Assembly: GCF_001700965.1 (NCBI RefSeq)
Contig: NZ_CP016756.1
Location: 1,984,001 to 2,048,000 of the forward strand
Length of the DNA stretch: 64,000 nucleotides
Reading direction: 5' to 3'
From: Stenotrophomonas nitritireducens
GTDB taxonomy: Bacteria > Pseudomonadota > Gammaproteobacteria > Xanthomonadales > Xanthomonadaceae
The notes beneath the pieces were generated by a model, which saw only the letters and a program-made list of their open reading frames with translations, ran no database searches and was not told the DNA's origin. The position numbers and the translations under genes were made by a program. Of the stretch, positions 17,580-25,580 are shown in pieces (position 1 is the first letter of the stretch; every line of letters begins with the position of its first letter).

Positions 17580-18761
17580 ATAGATACGCGTTGTGCCCTG
17601 CGGGGCGTCATCAATGATGGCGTGCGGTACAAAGCGCGCACTGTCGCGGGTGATGCGGCTGTTGTCCTCGCGGATGCCGACGCCACAGGCGCGGTCGCCC
17701 ACCACCCAGCTACCTACCAGCGGATAGTTGCCGTCGAACACCGGCAATGCATGGAAGGCCTGGCGAATGCTGGGGCCGGTGTAAGGGCCTTCGCTCTCCT
17801 GCCAGCTGCCATCGTTCATGTGCATCGCCACGTTGGCGCCTTCGCGCGAATGCAGCGGCTTGCGCACCCAACCTGCCGGCAAGGCACTGCCGTCATCGAA
17901 GTGACATTCCAGCAGATTCGGGTGGCCACGGTGGCGCTGCCACAACAACGGCAGGATGCCCTTGTTGCTCAATACCGCCTTCCACGCCGGCTCCAGCAGC
18001 TGCACGCCCGAACGCGGCAAGGCTGCGCCGAATTCTTCGCGCATCAGGTCTTCCAGCGGGTACAGCTTAAACAGGCTGCCGATCACCACATCGTCCAGAT
18101 CGGTGAAACGACCATCCGCCGACAAGCCGATATCCTCGATGGCGATGGCCGCGGCGCGCAGCCCGGCCTGTGCCGCGCAATCGCGCAGATAGGCCACCGT
18201 ACCCTGATCTTCCTCGGACTCTCCCACCGCGCTGAAATACAGCGGCGGCGGCAGGCGTGAGGTCAACTCGGCAAACCGCTCCACCAGGGTTTCGTGGATG
18301 GAATTGAACTGGTCCGCCTGCTGCGGCAAGGCGCCACGGTTGCGCTGGTCTTCCAGCCATTGCCACTGGAAGAAAGACGCTTCGTACAGCGAGGTTGGCG
18401 TGTCGTAGTTCAGCTCGTACAGCTTGGCCGGGCCATTGCCGTCATAGGCAAAATCCAGGCGACCGTAGAGATGCGGGTCGCGGCGACGCCAGCTTTCGGC
18501 GATCCAGTCGCGGAACGCTTCCGGGATGGCCAGTTGCGCCATCAACGCCTCGCTGCCTACCACCTCGTCAACCAGATCCAGCGCCATGGCATGCAGCTCG
18601 GCGCTGGGGTCTTCGATATCGTTCTCGATCTGGCGCAGGGTGAACGCGTAATACGCGCTTTCATCCCAGTACGGCGCACCGTCGATGGTATGGAAACGGA
18701 ACCCCGCCTCGGCGGCACGGTCCCGCCAGTTGCCGCGCTCGGCAATTGCTACACGCTTCAC
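17574..18761 (-). CDS. Glutathionylspermidine synthase-like ATP-grasp protein (YgiC/YjfC family)
   Basis: Protein of 395 residues from a GTG at 18761. It follows the YgiC/YjfC pattern throughout: VAIAERGNWRDRA, GAPYWDESAYY, SRLDFAYDG-like GRLDFAYDGNG, YDTPTSLYEASFFQW, and a C-terminal ATP-grasp end GSWVVGDRACGVGIREDNS. The family resembles the synthetase half of E. coli Gss, but the product of YgiC/YjfC is not established. It lies 4 nt after a DUF1190 lipoprotein gene, matching the E. coli ygiB-ygiC pair. Its TAG stop coincides with the GTAG end of a REP. Confidence 0.88.
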   Translation of the reverse strand: MKRVAIAERGNWRDRAAEAGFRFHTIDGAPYWDESAYYAFTLRQIENDIEDPSAELHAMALDLVDEVVGSEALMAQLAIPEAFRDWIAESWRRRDPHLYGRLDFAYDGNGPAKLYELNYDTPTSLYEASFFQWQWLEDQRNRGALPQQADQFNSIHETLVERFAELTSRLPPPLYFSAVGESEEDQGTVAYLRDCAAQAGLRAAAIAIEDIGLSADGRFTDLDDVVIGSLFKLYPLEDLMREEFGAALPRSGVQLLEPAWKAVLSNKGILPLLWQRHRGHPNLLECHFDDGSALPAGWVRKPLHSREGANVAMHMNDGSWQESEGPYTGPSIRQAFHALPVFDGNYPLVGSWVVGDRACGVGIREDNSRITRDSARFVPHAIIDDAPQGTTRIYL

Positions 18762-18765
18762 TGCA

Positions 18766-19332
18766 TCAACCGCCGACGCTGCTGCGGCCGCCGCTGCGCG
18801 AACCAAAACCACCACGGCTGGCGGTAACGGCGCGGTTCGGCTCGGCATTGACCGGGGCCAGGCCGGCCTTGCCGGCACCAATGCCGCTACCGGTGTTCAA
18901 ACCGCCGCTGCCACCCGGTGCGGCCGGCTTGGCCCAACCATTGGCGTTGTCCTTGAATGCCGGCTGCGACGCCGGCGGTGCGGCCACAGCGCCACGGCTG
19001 CCGTTGAGCATCTGCGACATGAAGAAGCCCATCATCATCGGGCCGATGAACGAGGTGCCGGCGCTGGTCTGCTGCTGCACGCACTGCTCGGCCGGGTATT
19101 CCTTGGCGCACTCTTCCTTGCTGGCGTACTTGGGCGCGGCATCAGCCGACTGCTTCTGTGCGGTGGCAAATGCCTCGCGGCAGCTGGACGGGTCGCCGGT
19201 CGCTTCGCTGCAGGCCTCCACCGAGGTGTACAGCCCTTCCTGTGTCTGCACGGCCTCTTCCTTCTGGCAGGCAGTCAGCAGCAGCGGTACGGCGCTCATC
19301 AGCACCAGCGCGGTGGCCTTGGATCGCTTCAT
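18766..19332 (-). CDS. DUF1190 lipoprotein (YgiB-like)
   Basis: Protein of 188 residues. It starts MKRSKATALV with lipobox LLTAC (Cys22), then a Cys-containing DUF1190 region (SVEACSEATGDPSSCREAF, SKEECAKEYP, CVQQQ) and a Gly/Ser/Ala-rich low-complexity tail. The start at 19332 gives the signal peptide; a longer frame to 19815 crosses repeats and is rejected. It is coupled to the YgiC-like gene 4 nt downstream, suggesting that both act in one envelope process. Confidence 0.85.
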   Translation of the reverse strand: MKRSKATALVLMSAVPLLLTACQKEEAVQTQEGLYTSVEACSEATGDPSSCREAFATAQKQSADAAPKYASKEECAKEYPAEQCVQQQTSAGTSFIGPMMMGFFMSQMLNGSRGAVAAPPASQPAFKDNANGWAKPAAPGGSGGLNTGSGIGAGKAGLAPVNAEPNRAVTASRGGFGSRSGGRSSVGG

Positions 19333-19877
19333 GGTCGGTTCCCCGTCAATGTGATCCGCCAATGATGCCCGATGAAGGCTGCAAGGCGGAAACCGGATAG
19401 CTCCCGAAGCTGAATCGGATTTCAGGTGATGTATTGGAAATGCTTGGGGCGGCTGGGTTTCCGGTATTTCCCTGCTCTTGGCGCTATTCAACGCATGGGC
19501 GCTGCTGGTGCGATGAAAATGCAGAATCCAGAGCACCCCTCCCCAACCCTCCCTTGCGCACAGCACAAGGGAGGGAGCTGTTTGCTGCGCTCGTTCGGAT
19601 CGCAGCGCAGCCGCTTCTACCCCCTCCCTTGCGCGCAGCGCAGGGGAGGGTTGGGGAGGGGTGCCTTTGCCTTTGCCTTTGCTTTTGGCTTCGTCTGTAA
19701 CTTCAACTTCGACTCTGGCCCCGGCACACCAGAACCCTGACAACCAACCACCAACATCCACCCAATCGCCCTTTTCCGCCCTCACCCTTCCCCCATCCGA
19801 TGGTTGCAGCTGCAACCGGGAACTTCATGCAGAATCAATCGCACTGCACTTCTGCACGACCGCCCCGCTCGCTCGCC
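19333..19877. other. Intergenic region between ygiB-like gene and ilvD
   Basis: Divergent promoter region of 545 nt. It contains an inverted pair of the C/T-rich repeat (19533-19665) and a CTTTGC/CTTTTG simple-sequence run near 19663-19690. No gene, leader peptide or riboswitch is recognised. Confidence 0.55.
19533..19665. repeat. C/T-rich palindromic intergenic repeat, paired
   Basis: CACCCCTCCCCAACCCTCCC...CAAGGGAGGGAG near 19535-19576, and CCCCTCCCTTGCGCGC...GGGTTGGGGAGGGGTGCC near 19620-19663, in opposite sense. Confidence 0.75.
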
Positions 19878-21716
19878 ATGCCTGAATACCGCTCGAAAAC
19901 CTCCACCGCTGGCCGCAACATGGCCGGCGCCCGCGCCCTGTGGCGTGCCACCGGCATGACCGATGGTGACTTCCACAAGCCCATCGTTGCGGTGGTGAAT
20001 TCCTTCACCCAGTTCGTGCCCGGCCACGTGCACCTGAAGGACCTCGGCCAACTCGTGGCGCGCGAGATCGAAGCCGCCGGTGGCGTGGCAAAGGAATTCA
20101 ATACCATCGCCGTGGATGACGGCATCGCCATGGGCCATGACGGCATGCTGTACTCGCTGCCCAGCCGCGAGATCATCGCCGACTCGGTGGAATACATGGC
20201 CAATGCCCACTGCGCCGATGCGCTGGTGTGCATCTCCAACTGCGACAAGATCACCCCGGGCATGTTGATGGCCGCCTTGCGCCTGAACATCCCCGCGGTG
20301 TTCGTGTCCGGCGGCCCGATGGAAGCCGGCAAGACCAAGCTGGCCGACCACAAGCTCGACCTGATCGATGCGATGGTCGCCGCCGGCGATGACAACATCA
20401 GCGACGAGCAGGTAGCGGCGATCGAACGCAGCGCCTGCCCCACCTGTGGCTCGTGCTCGGGCATGTTCACCGCCAATTCGATGAACTGCCTGACCGAAGC
20501 GCTGGGCTTGTCGCTGCCCGGCAACGGCACCGTCGTGGCCACCCACAGCGATCGTGAGGCGCTGTTCAAGCGCGCCGGCCGCCTCATCGTCGAACTGTGC
20601 CACCGCTGGTACGGCGGCGAAGAAGCCAACGTGCTGCCGCGTGGCATCGCCACTTTCGAAGCCTTCGAAAACGCGATGACGCTGGATATCGCCATGGGCG
20701 GTTCCACCAACACCATCCTGCACCTGCTCGCCGCTGCGCAGGAAGCCGAAGTCGCCTTCGACCAGCGCGACATCGACCGCCTGTCGCGGCGTGTGCCACA
20801 ACTGTGCAAAGTGGCGCCGAACACGCAGAAGTACCACATCGAAGACGTGCACCGCGCTGGCGGCATCATGGCCATTCTCGGCGAGCTGGCACGCGGCGGC
20901 CTGCTGCACACCGATGCCTCCACCGTGCATAGCCGCACGCTGGGCGCGGCTATCGCGCAATGGGACGTCACCCAGACCCAGGACGAAGCCGTACATACCT
21001 TCTACAAGGCCGGCCCGGCAGGGATTCCAACGCAGGTGGCTTTCAGCCAATCCACGCGCTGGCCGTCATTGGATGTGGACCGCGCCGAAGGCTGCATCCG
21101 CGACGTTGCCCACGCGTTCTCCAACGAAGGCGGCCTGGCCGTGCTGTACGGCAACCTCGCCGCCGATGGCTGCGTGGTGAAGACCGCCGGTGTGGACGAA
21201 TCCATCCACGTCTTCGAGGGCAATGCCCGCGTCTACGAAAGCCAGGATGCGGCAGTCAAAGGTATCCTCGGCAACGAAGTACAGGCCGGCGACGTGGTGG
21301 TGATCCGCTACGAAGGCCCCAAGGGTGGCCCGGGCATGCAGGAAATGCTGTACCCGACCAGCTACCTGAAATCCAAGGGCATGGGCAAAGCCTGCGCCCT
21401 GCTCACCGACGGCCGCTTCTCCGGTGGCACCTCCGGCCTGAGCATTGGCCATTGCTCGCCGGAAGCCGCCGCCGGCGGCACCATTGGCCTGGTGCGCGAC
21501 GGCGACCGCATCCTGATCGACATCCCGCAGCGTGGCATCAACCTGCTGGTGGACGATGCCGAACTGGCCCGTCGCCGCAGCGAGCAGGATGCCAAGGGCT
21601 GGAAGCCAGCCGAAGCGCGCCCGCGCAAGGTGACCACGGCGCTGAAGGCATATGCCCTGCTTGCCACCAGCGCCGACAAGGGTGCGGTGCGCGACAAGGC
21701 GTTGCTGGACGGTTGA
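19878..21716 (+). CDS. ilvD: Dihydroxy-acid dehydratase IlvD
   Basis: Iron-sulfur enzyme of 612 residues that converts dihydroxyisovalerate and dihydroxymethylvalerate to the keto acids leading to valine, leucine and isoleucine. Cluster cysteines are visible in SNCDKITPG and [18 protein letters not shown], and the C-terminal [14 protein letters not shown] motif is intact. The start at 19878 ([17 protein letters not shown]) matches the family; upstream in-frame codons to 19800 add no family sequence. ilvD is the known neighbour of chromosomal integrons in xanthomonads; intI faces it with only 9 nt between stops. Confidence 0.97.
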   Translation: MPEYRSKTSTAGRNMAGARALWRATGMTDGDFHKPIVAVVNSFTQFVPGHVHLKDLGQLVAREIEAAGGVAKEFNTIAVDDGIAMGHDGMLYSLPSREIIADSVEYMANAHCADALVCISNCDKITPGMLMAALRLNIPAVFVSGGPMEAGKTKLADHKLDLIDAMVAAGDDNISDEQVAAIERSACPTCGSCSGMFTANSMNCLTEALGLSLPGNGTVVATHSDREALFKRAGRLIVELCHRWYGGEEANVLPRGIATFEAFENAMTLDIAMGGSTNTILHLLAAAQEAEVAFDQRDIDRLSRRVPQLCKVAPNTQKYHIEDVHRAGGIMAILGELARGGLLHTDASTVHSRTLGAAIAQWDVTQTQDEAVHTFYKAGPAGIPTQVAFSQSTRWPSLDVDRAEGCIRDVAHAFSNEGGLAVLYGNLAADGCVVKTAGVDESIHVFEGNARVYESQDAAVKGILGNEVQAGDVVVIRYEGPKGGPGMQEMLYPTSYLKSKGMGKACALLTDGRFSGGTSGLSIGHCSPEAAAGGTIGLVRDGDRILIDIPQRGINLLVDDAELARRRSEQDAKGWKPAEARPRKVTTALKAYALLATSADKGAVRDKALLDG

Positions 21717-21725
21717 TTGCCGCCA

Positions 21726-22751
21726 TCACACCGGGAGTAGCTTCACTCCCGGTAGCCGGTCCAAGGGGCTGAGCAGACCTCCTGCGCCCCGCCCAAGCAC
21801 GTGCGTATAGATCTGGGTGGTAGCGACATCCTTATGCCCCAGCAGCTCCTGCACCGTGCGAATGTCGTGACCGGCCTCCAGCAGATGCGTCGCAAGGGAG
21901 TGACGCAAGGAATGGCAGGTCACACGCTTGGCGATGCCTGCCATGGCCCGTGCCAACTTCACCGCATGCTGCAATGGCTCTTCGCTGACGTGATGCCGCC
22001 CGATTGCCCTGGTTCGCGGATCGGTAGACATCCGCGCAGAAGGGAACAGGTATTGCCAACCCGGCTCTGCGTTTGCATTCGGATACTTGCGTGCCAGCGC
22101 ATGGGGCAACTGTGCCCGGCCCATTCCTGCATCGATATCCGCGCGATGCATCAACAACGCCCGTTCGCGTTGCCGCAGCAGCCGCTCACAGAGCGAGATG
22201 GGCAGCGGCACACGTCGATCCTTGTTGCCCTTGCCGCTACGCACACAGATTTCGTTGCGCCCGAAATCCACGTCCTTTATGCGAAGCCGAACACACTCCA
22301 TCAAGCGCATACCCGTGCCGTAAAGCAGTTGAGCCATCATCGCCGTTTGCCCTTCTGGAATGGCTTGCAGCAATCGCGCAACTTCCTCCTGTGACAAGAC
22401 AACCGGAAGACGACACGGCCGCTTGGCGCGTACCACCTGATCCAGGCGCGGAAGCTCCATGTCAAGCACCACGCGATAGAGAAACAGCAACGCCGACAAT
22501 GCCTGGTTCTGGGTAGAAGCCGACACGTTTCCCTCCGTAGCCAGACCGGTCAGGAAATCTCCCACTTCGGCAGCACCAAGGTCCTGCGGATGGCGTTTGC
22601 CATTGGCAAAGATGAAGCGCCGTATCCAGCCCACATACGCCTGCTCGGTTCGCAAGCTATAGTGCCGGACCCGGATATGCTCCCTTACCCTATCCAGCAA
22701 TCGCGGGGGTTTAGCTGCTTTTACGCCTGCTGAAACAGGGGTGTATTCCAT
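21726..22751 (-). CDS. intI: Integron integrase IntI
   Basis: Tyrosine recombinase of 341 residues that inserts and excises gene cassettes by attI x attC and attC x attC recombination. Catalytic residues are visible: Arg149 in GTGMRLMEC, Lys174 in GKGNKDR, the His-x-x-Arg in CHSLRHSLATHLLE, His in LLGHKD and the Tyr nucleophile in TQIYTHVLG. The integron-specific patch is clear (EPGWQYLFPSARMS, DPRTRAIGRHHVSEEPLQ). No frameshift or stop interrupts it, so it is probably active. The start at 22751 follows GGAAG at good spacing; an in-frame ATG at 22823 would add 24 residues. Confidence 0.95.
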   Translation of the reverse strand: MEYTPVSAGVKAAKPPRLLDRVREHIRVRHYSLRTEQAYVGWIRRFIFANGKRHPQDLGAAEVGDFLTGLATEGNVSASTQNQALSALLFLYRVVLDMELPRLDQVVRAKRPCRLPVVLSQEEVARLLQAIPEGQTAMMAQLLYGTGMRLMECVRLRIKDVDFGRNEICVRSGKGNKDRRVPLPISLCERLLRQRERALLMHRADIDAGMGRAQLPHALARKYPNANAEPGWQYLFPSARMSTDPRTRAIGRHHVSEEPLQHAVKLARAMAGIAKRVTCHSLRHSLATHLLEAGHDIRTVQELLGHKDVATTQIYTHVLGRGAGGLLSPLDRLPGVKLLPV

Positions 22752-22847
22752 ATCAAGGCTTCCGAGCGGTATTAAGCTTGGAGACTGATATGGCGATACA
22801 GGCTTTAGAATCCCGCAAGCCATTGTTTCTTTGTGAGAAATTTCCGA

Positions 22848-22876
22848 TTCAAACGCGACACAAAAGTGGGCATAAT
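22848..22876 (+). promoter_or_regulatory. Candidate cassette promoter Pc
   Basis: TTCAAA (22848-22853), a 17-nt spacer, then CATAAT (22871-22876), pointing into cassette 1. The -10 matches the sigma-70 consensus at five of six bases, the -35 at four. Placement between intI and the first cassette is where integron Pc promoters can lie. Predicted from sequence only. Confidence 0.5.
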
Positions 22877-22892
22877 CGGCTTTACACCGCTT

Positions 22893-22907
22893 TTAGGCGG
22901 TCTACTA
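22893..22907. promoter_or_regulatory. Candidate LexA (SOS) box, Xanthomonadaceae type
   Basis: TTAG-GCGGTC-TACTA fits exactly the TTAG-N6-TACTA LexA motif described for Xylella and Xanthomonas relatives. It lies 142-156 nt upstream of the intI start codon and just downstream of the candidate Pc, so LexA could block transcription of intI, of the cassettes, or both. Confidence 0.65.
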
Positions 22908-22917
22908 AGAGTTAGCC
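22908..22917. other. attI recombination junction
   Basis: The first core site, GTTAGCC at 22911-22917, marks the crossover (after G22911) between attI and cassette 1. The rest of attI lies to the left, overlapping the LexA-type box. Confidence 0.75.
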
Positions 22918-22920
22918 CTC

Positions 22921-23301
22921 ATGGTGCAACCTAAGTCTCTTCTCCTATCCGAGCAGTTCCCATACAAGGAAGAGCTGATTTCCGCCTTACAGAATGGCGA
23001 GCCATGCAGAAGAATGGACGAAGGAGATTTCTTAGCTGGCAGGCTTGCAGGGACATACCAAATCCGTTTGAGAATCGCTAAGGATGCAGCCGTTAGAGGC
23101 CACCTGATTTGTGATTATGATTTAGCTGTCCGTGATCTCACGATCCTGGTCGATCGGCTGCTTTCGGCCGCACCTGAAGCTGTCTTAGCTGTCTACTCCG
23201 TAGGTCCTACAAAAGATGGGTTCAAATATCACCTCTTTGAAAAAAAGTGTGATGGTCACTTTGTCGGTTGTCTCCGCAGTCCTTATCCGGATGAGGGCTA
23301 A
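22921..23301 (+). CDS. Cassette 1 hypothetical protein (126 aa)
   Basis: First gene of the array, starting 10 nt inside the cassette, so it is closest to any attI-side promoter. Protein of 126 residues, mixed alpha/beta, with no membrane segment or signal; notable stretches are EGDFLAGRLAGTYQIRLRIAKDAA and VYSVGPTKDG. I do not recognise the family. Its stop codon lies inside the attC R'' box (GGCTAAC). Cassette 5 carries an almost identical copy. Confidence 0.75.
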   Translation: MVQPKSLLLSEQFPYKEELISALQNGEPCRRMDEGDFLAGRLAGTYQIRLRIAKDAAVRGHLICDYDLAVRDLTILVDRLLSAAPEAVLAVYSVGPTKDGFKYHLFEKKCDGHFVGCLRSPYPDEG

Positions 23302-23355
23302 CAGTTCATTCAAGCCGACGCCGCTTCGCGGCGCGGCTTAATTCCAGAGTTAGGC
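23296..23355 (+). other. attC site 1 (60 bp)
   Basis: R'' GGCTAAC at 23296-23302, inner inverted repeats around CGCCGCTTCGCGGCG, R' GTTAGGC at 23349-23355. Confidence 0.88.
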
Positions 23356-23377
23356 AGATCAGGCATTGAGTGAGCCA

Positions 23378-23653
23378 ATGACAGAAGACGAGATTCGTCA
23401 TCGCGCAGAGAATATGCTCTCTGAGTTGCTGAAACTTGATGCTTTAGCTACCAGCGAGGGACAGCGACGAGATTTCAAAGAAGCACGCGAACATTTGGCC
23501 CGTGCAGCGAAAAACGGCGTAGAGGCCGATCTTCGGATTGGATCTTACTGGTTGGCGGTTGTTTCCGCCAAGGTCCGCATGGTGCAAGATGGAAAGCTAA
23601 AGGGCGAATTGCGTGCGGCAAGAAGAGCAGACAAGGGTAAGGAGTCTGCCTAA
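23378..23653 (+). CDS. Cassette 2 hypothetical protein (91 aa)
   Basis: Small, charged, probably all-helical protein beginning MTEDEIRHRAENML and ending in a very basic tail (ARRADKGKESA). An in-frame TTG lies at 23366; the ATG at 23378 is preferred. No family recognised. Its stop codon TAA is supplied by the attC R'' box GCCTAAC. Confidence 0.65.
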   Translation: MTEDEIRHRAENMLSELLKLDALATSEGQRRDFKEAREHLARAAKNGVEADLRIGSYWLAVVSAKVRMVQDGKLKGELRAARRADKGKESA

Positions 23654-23707
23654 CAGTTCATTCAAGCCGAACTCGCTTCGCGAGTCGGCTTAATTCCAGA
23701 GTTAGGC
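23648..23707 (+). other. attC site 2 (60 bp)
   Basis: R'' GCCTAAC at 23648, inner palindrome around ACTCGCTTCGCGAGT, R' GTTAGGC at 23701-23707. Confidence 0.88.
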
Positions 23708-23757
23708 ATCGTATAGTCGTTCCCGCGAGACAACAGACCAAGTCACCGCCAGCTCAT

Positions 23758-24033
23758 ATGACCCATTTGTATCGCTACATACCAATTTGGCGTCGTGTAC
23801 AAAGCGGCGCAGTTCTTTATCGCGTCTTTGAGGTCATCGGTATTGGATTCACCGTTCAAAGCAAAGACTACTTCCACGCAGGCGCACCGGTTGGCGCCAT
23901 GGCATCACTGGAAGCACAATTCTTGGAGCTGCTAATTGAGCAGGATCCACATCACCGGTTTGGGACTTCATCAACGATTGAGGCGGCGGTTTTGGCGTTC
24001 GACCAGTACTTTGAGTCTACCGCCGATGCCTAA
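23758..24033 (+). CDS. Cassette 3 hypothetical protein (91 aa)
   Basis: Starts MTHLYRYIPIWRRV, with a hydrophobic beta-rich middle (VLYRVFEVIGIGFTVQS) and a helical end. No family recognised. The gene begins about 56 nt inside the cassette, a longer leader than its neighbours, so the cassette may carry its own promoter or structured leader. The stop codon overlaps the attC R'' box. Confidence 0.65.
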   Translation: MTHLYRYIPIWRRVQSGAVLYRVFEVIGIGFTVQSKDYFHAGAPVGAMASLEAQFLELLIEQDPHHRFGTSSTIEAAVLAFDQYFESTADA

Positions 24034-24087
24034 CAATTCATTCAAGCCGAACTCGCTGCGCGAGCCGGCTTAATTCCAGAGTTAGGC
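24028..24087 (+). other. attC site 3 (60 bp)
   Basis: R'' GCCTAAC at 24028, inner palindrome around ACTCGCTGCGCGAG, R' GTTAGGC at 24081-24087. Confidence 0.88.
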
Positions 24088-24368
24088 GGTGGTGTTCTTG
24101 GTTGGCTGGCCCTTCTCCTTTCGGCAGCATCATCGGCAAGTCACCGGTCGGCTCCGGGTAGCAGTTCCAACTGTTCCTGGCAGCGACAAGCCCGCCACTT
24201 CGTCTTACGCTTCACTGCCCTGCCGCAATCATTTCATCGCACTTCGGCGGCAATGCTCGGCAAGGTTTCCTGAGCAAGCTCCGTCTCGCAAGCTGTGGCA
24301 TGATCGGCTCGCGTTGGGTTGCACAAGCAAGGCAGCATTGGTCCGGGGGTCGGTAAGTGGCCACAGCC
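24088..24368 (+). other. Cassette 4: no convincing gene (possible RNA cassette)
   Basis: The cassette body is about 280 nt between attC 3 and attC 4. The only long frame (from 24089) runs through attC 4 into the next cassette and its product looks like read-through of non-coding sequence, rich in Arg, Ser and His. Gene-less cassettes are known, and in Xanthomonas campestris an integron-encoded small RNA (sRNA-Xcc1) has been described, so an RNA function is a reasonable alternative. I cannot confirm homology from sequence alone. Confidence 0.55.
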
Positions 24369-24428
24369 GCCTAACAGTTCATTCAAGCCGACACCGCTTC
24401 GCGGCGCGGCTTAATTCCAAGGTTAGCC
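24369..24428 (+). other. attC site 4 (60 bp)
   Basis: R'' GCCTAAC at 24369, inner palindrome around ACCGCTTCGCGGCG, R' GTTAGCC at 24422-24428 (the variant that starts cassette 5). Confidence 0.88.
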
Positions 24429-24431
24429 CTC

Positions 24432-24812
24432 ATGGTGCAACCTCAATCTCTTCTCCTATCCGAGCAGTTCCCATACAAGGAAGAGCTGATTTCCGCCTTA
24501 CAGAATGGCGAGCCATGCAGAAGAATGGACGAAGGAGATTTCTTAGCTGGCAGGCTTGCAGGGACATACCAAATCCGTTTGAGAATCGCTAAGGATGCAG
24601 CCGTTAGAGGCCACCTGATTTCTGATTATGATTTAGCTGTCCGTGATCTCACGATCCTGGCCGATCGGCTGCTTTCGGCCGCACCTGAAGCTGTCTTAGC
24701 TGTCTACTCCGTAGGTCCTACAAAAGATGGGTTCAAATATCACCTCTTTGAAAAAAAGTGTGATGGTCACTTTGTCGGTTGTCTCCGCAGTCCTTATCCG
24801 GATGAGGGCTAA
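24432..24812 (+). CDS. Cassette 5 hypothetical protein, near-identical copy of cassette 1
   Basis: Same 126-residue protein as cassette 1 with three differences: Lys to Gln near residue 5, Cys to Ser in the LI(C/S)DYD stretch, and Val to Ala in L(V/A)DRL. I count four nucleotide differences in the coding region, and both cassettes are 438 bp with matching TTAGCC/GGCTAAC boxes. This is a recent cassette duplication, possibly by re-insertion at attI. Function unknown. Confidence 0.75.
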   Translation: MVQPQSLLLSEQFPYKEELISALQNGEPCRRMDEGDFLAGRLAGTYQIRLRIAKDAAVRGHLISDYDLAVRDLTILADRLLSAAPEAVLAVYSVGPTKDGFKYHLFEKKCDGHFVGCLRSPYPDEG

Positions 24813-24866
24813 CAGTTCATTCAAGCCGACGCCGCTTCGCGGCGCGGCTTAATTCCAGAGTTAGGG
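24807..24866 (+). other. attC site 5 (60 bp)
   Basis: R'' GGCTAAC at 24807, inner palindrome identical to attC 1, R' GTTAGGG at 24860-24866. Confidence 0.88.
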
Positions 24867-24874
24867 CTCACATA

Positions 24875-25114
24875 ATGAATATGCAGCAACTTCTACAAAA
24901 TATCGTCGCTGGCCACACCAGCTTCGATCCGTCCGGAAGTTCAGAGTCGGAGCTTCGTGCGTTTCAGCTCATTGCGGCATTAGTACTCAAGGCCGAGGAG
25001 CTCGGATACGTTACCGATGTTCTGCTCCACCAAGAGTCGGATAGCGGCAACGACTACTACGATACGGTAGTTGTCGGCGGCATCACCAAGCGCGGCCGCG
25101 AGGTGGCGGGGTGA
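24875..25114 (+). CDS. Cassette 6 hypothetical protein (79 aa)
   Basis: Starts MNMQQLLQNIVAGH. A helical N-terminal half is followed by beta-like stretches (YYDTVVVGGITKRGREVAG) that resemble a small winged-helix end; this likeness is only suggestive. No family assigned. The gene begins 14 nt inside the cassette and stops just before attC 6. Confidence 0.62.
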   Translation: MNMQQLLQNIVAGHTSFDPSGSSESELRAFQLIAALVLKAEELGYVTDVLLHQESDSGNDYYDTVVVGGITKRGREVAG

Positions 25115-25115
25115 G

Positions 25116-25175
25116 TCCTAACAATTCGTCTAAGCCGATGCCGCTTCGCGTCACGGCTTAACTCAAGCGTTAGGC
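25116..25175 (+). other. attC site 6 (60 bp)
   Basis: R'' TCCTAAC at 25116 (matches the cassette's own TTAGGG start except one base), inner palindrome around GCCGCTTCGCGTCACGGC, R' GTTAGGC at 25169-25175. Confidence 0.82.
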
Positions 25176-25178
25176 CTC

Positions 25179-25508
25179 ATGACAACAATCCCACTAGACC
25201 AGTTGACGTACCGCAACCTCGTCGCGTTCTACTACGTGGCATCAAGGGGATCACTGAGAGAGGCTGCAAAATGCCTAGAACAGCCACATCGCGAAATCGC
25301 AATGATGATTCGCCAGCTTGAAGACCAACATTGTACAAAGCTGGTCATTTTCAACGATTCGTCTGCGGCTATAACCCCAGAAGGTCAGAGGCTCCTAGAG
25401 GCTATTGATCCTTGTCTTCTAGGCTTGGCAGCCGCCTTAGATGTCGCCACAAAAGGATCTGTTCTCCCGGATGGGAGTATCGTGTGGAAGCATGCAAATG
25501 AGGCCTAA
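25179..25508 (+). CDS. Cassette 7 stand-alone LysR-type winged-helix DNA-binding protein
   Basis: Protein of 109 residues that matches only the N-terminal DNA-binding domain of LysR regulators: LVAFYYVASRGSLREAAKCL, the recognition-helix region HREIAMMIRQLEDQ, the wing LVIFNDSSAAITPEGQRLLE. Full LysR proteins are about 300 residues and carry a ligand-binding domain, which is absent here. It could bind DNA as a ligand-independent regulator or antagonise other LysR proteins. The stop codon overlaps attC 7. Confidence 0.78.
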   Translation: MTTIPLDQLTYRNLVAFYYVASRGSLREAAKCLEQPHREIAMMIRQLEDQHCTKLVIFNDSSAAITPEGQRLLEAIDPCLLGLAAALDVATKGSVLPDGSIVWKHANEA

Positions 25509-25562
25509 CAATTCATTCAAGCCGACGCCGCTGCGCGAGTCGGCTTAACTCCAGAGTTAGGC
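25503..25562 (+). other. attC site 7 (60 bp)
   Basis: R'' GCCTAAC at 25503, inner repeats around GCCGCTGCGCGAGTCGGC, R' GTTAGGC at 25556-25562. Confidence 0.88.
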
Positions 25563-25580
25563 GCCACGGGAGATTCCTCG

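Noticed and set aside
18762..18881. Longer N-terminus for the YgiC-like protein
   Set aside because: The extra 40 residues are Ala/Pro-rich translation of the neighbouring lipoprotein gene's low-complexity tail in another frame.
24089..24592. 167-codon frame in cassette 4
   Set aside because: It crosses attC 4 into cassette 5 in the wrong frame; no stop inside the cassette and no protein-like pattern.
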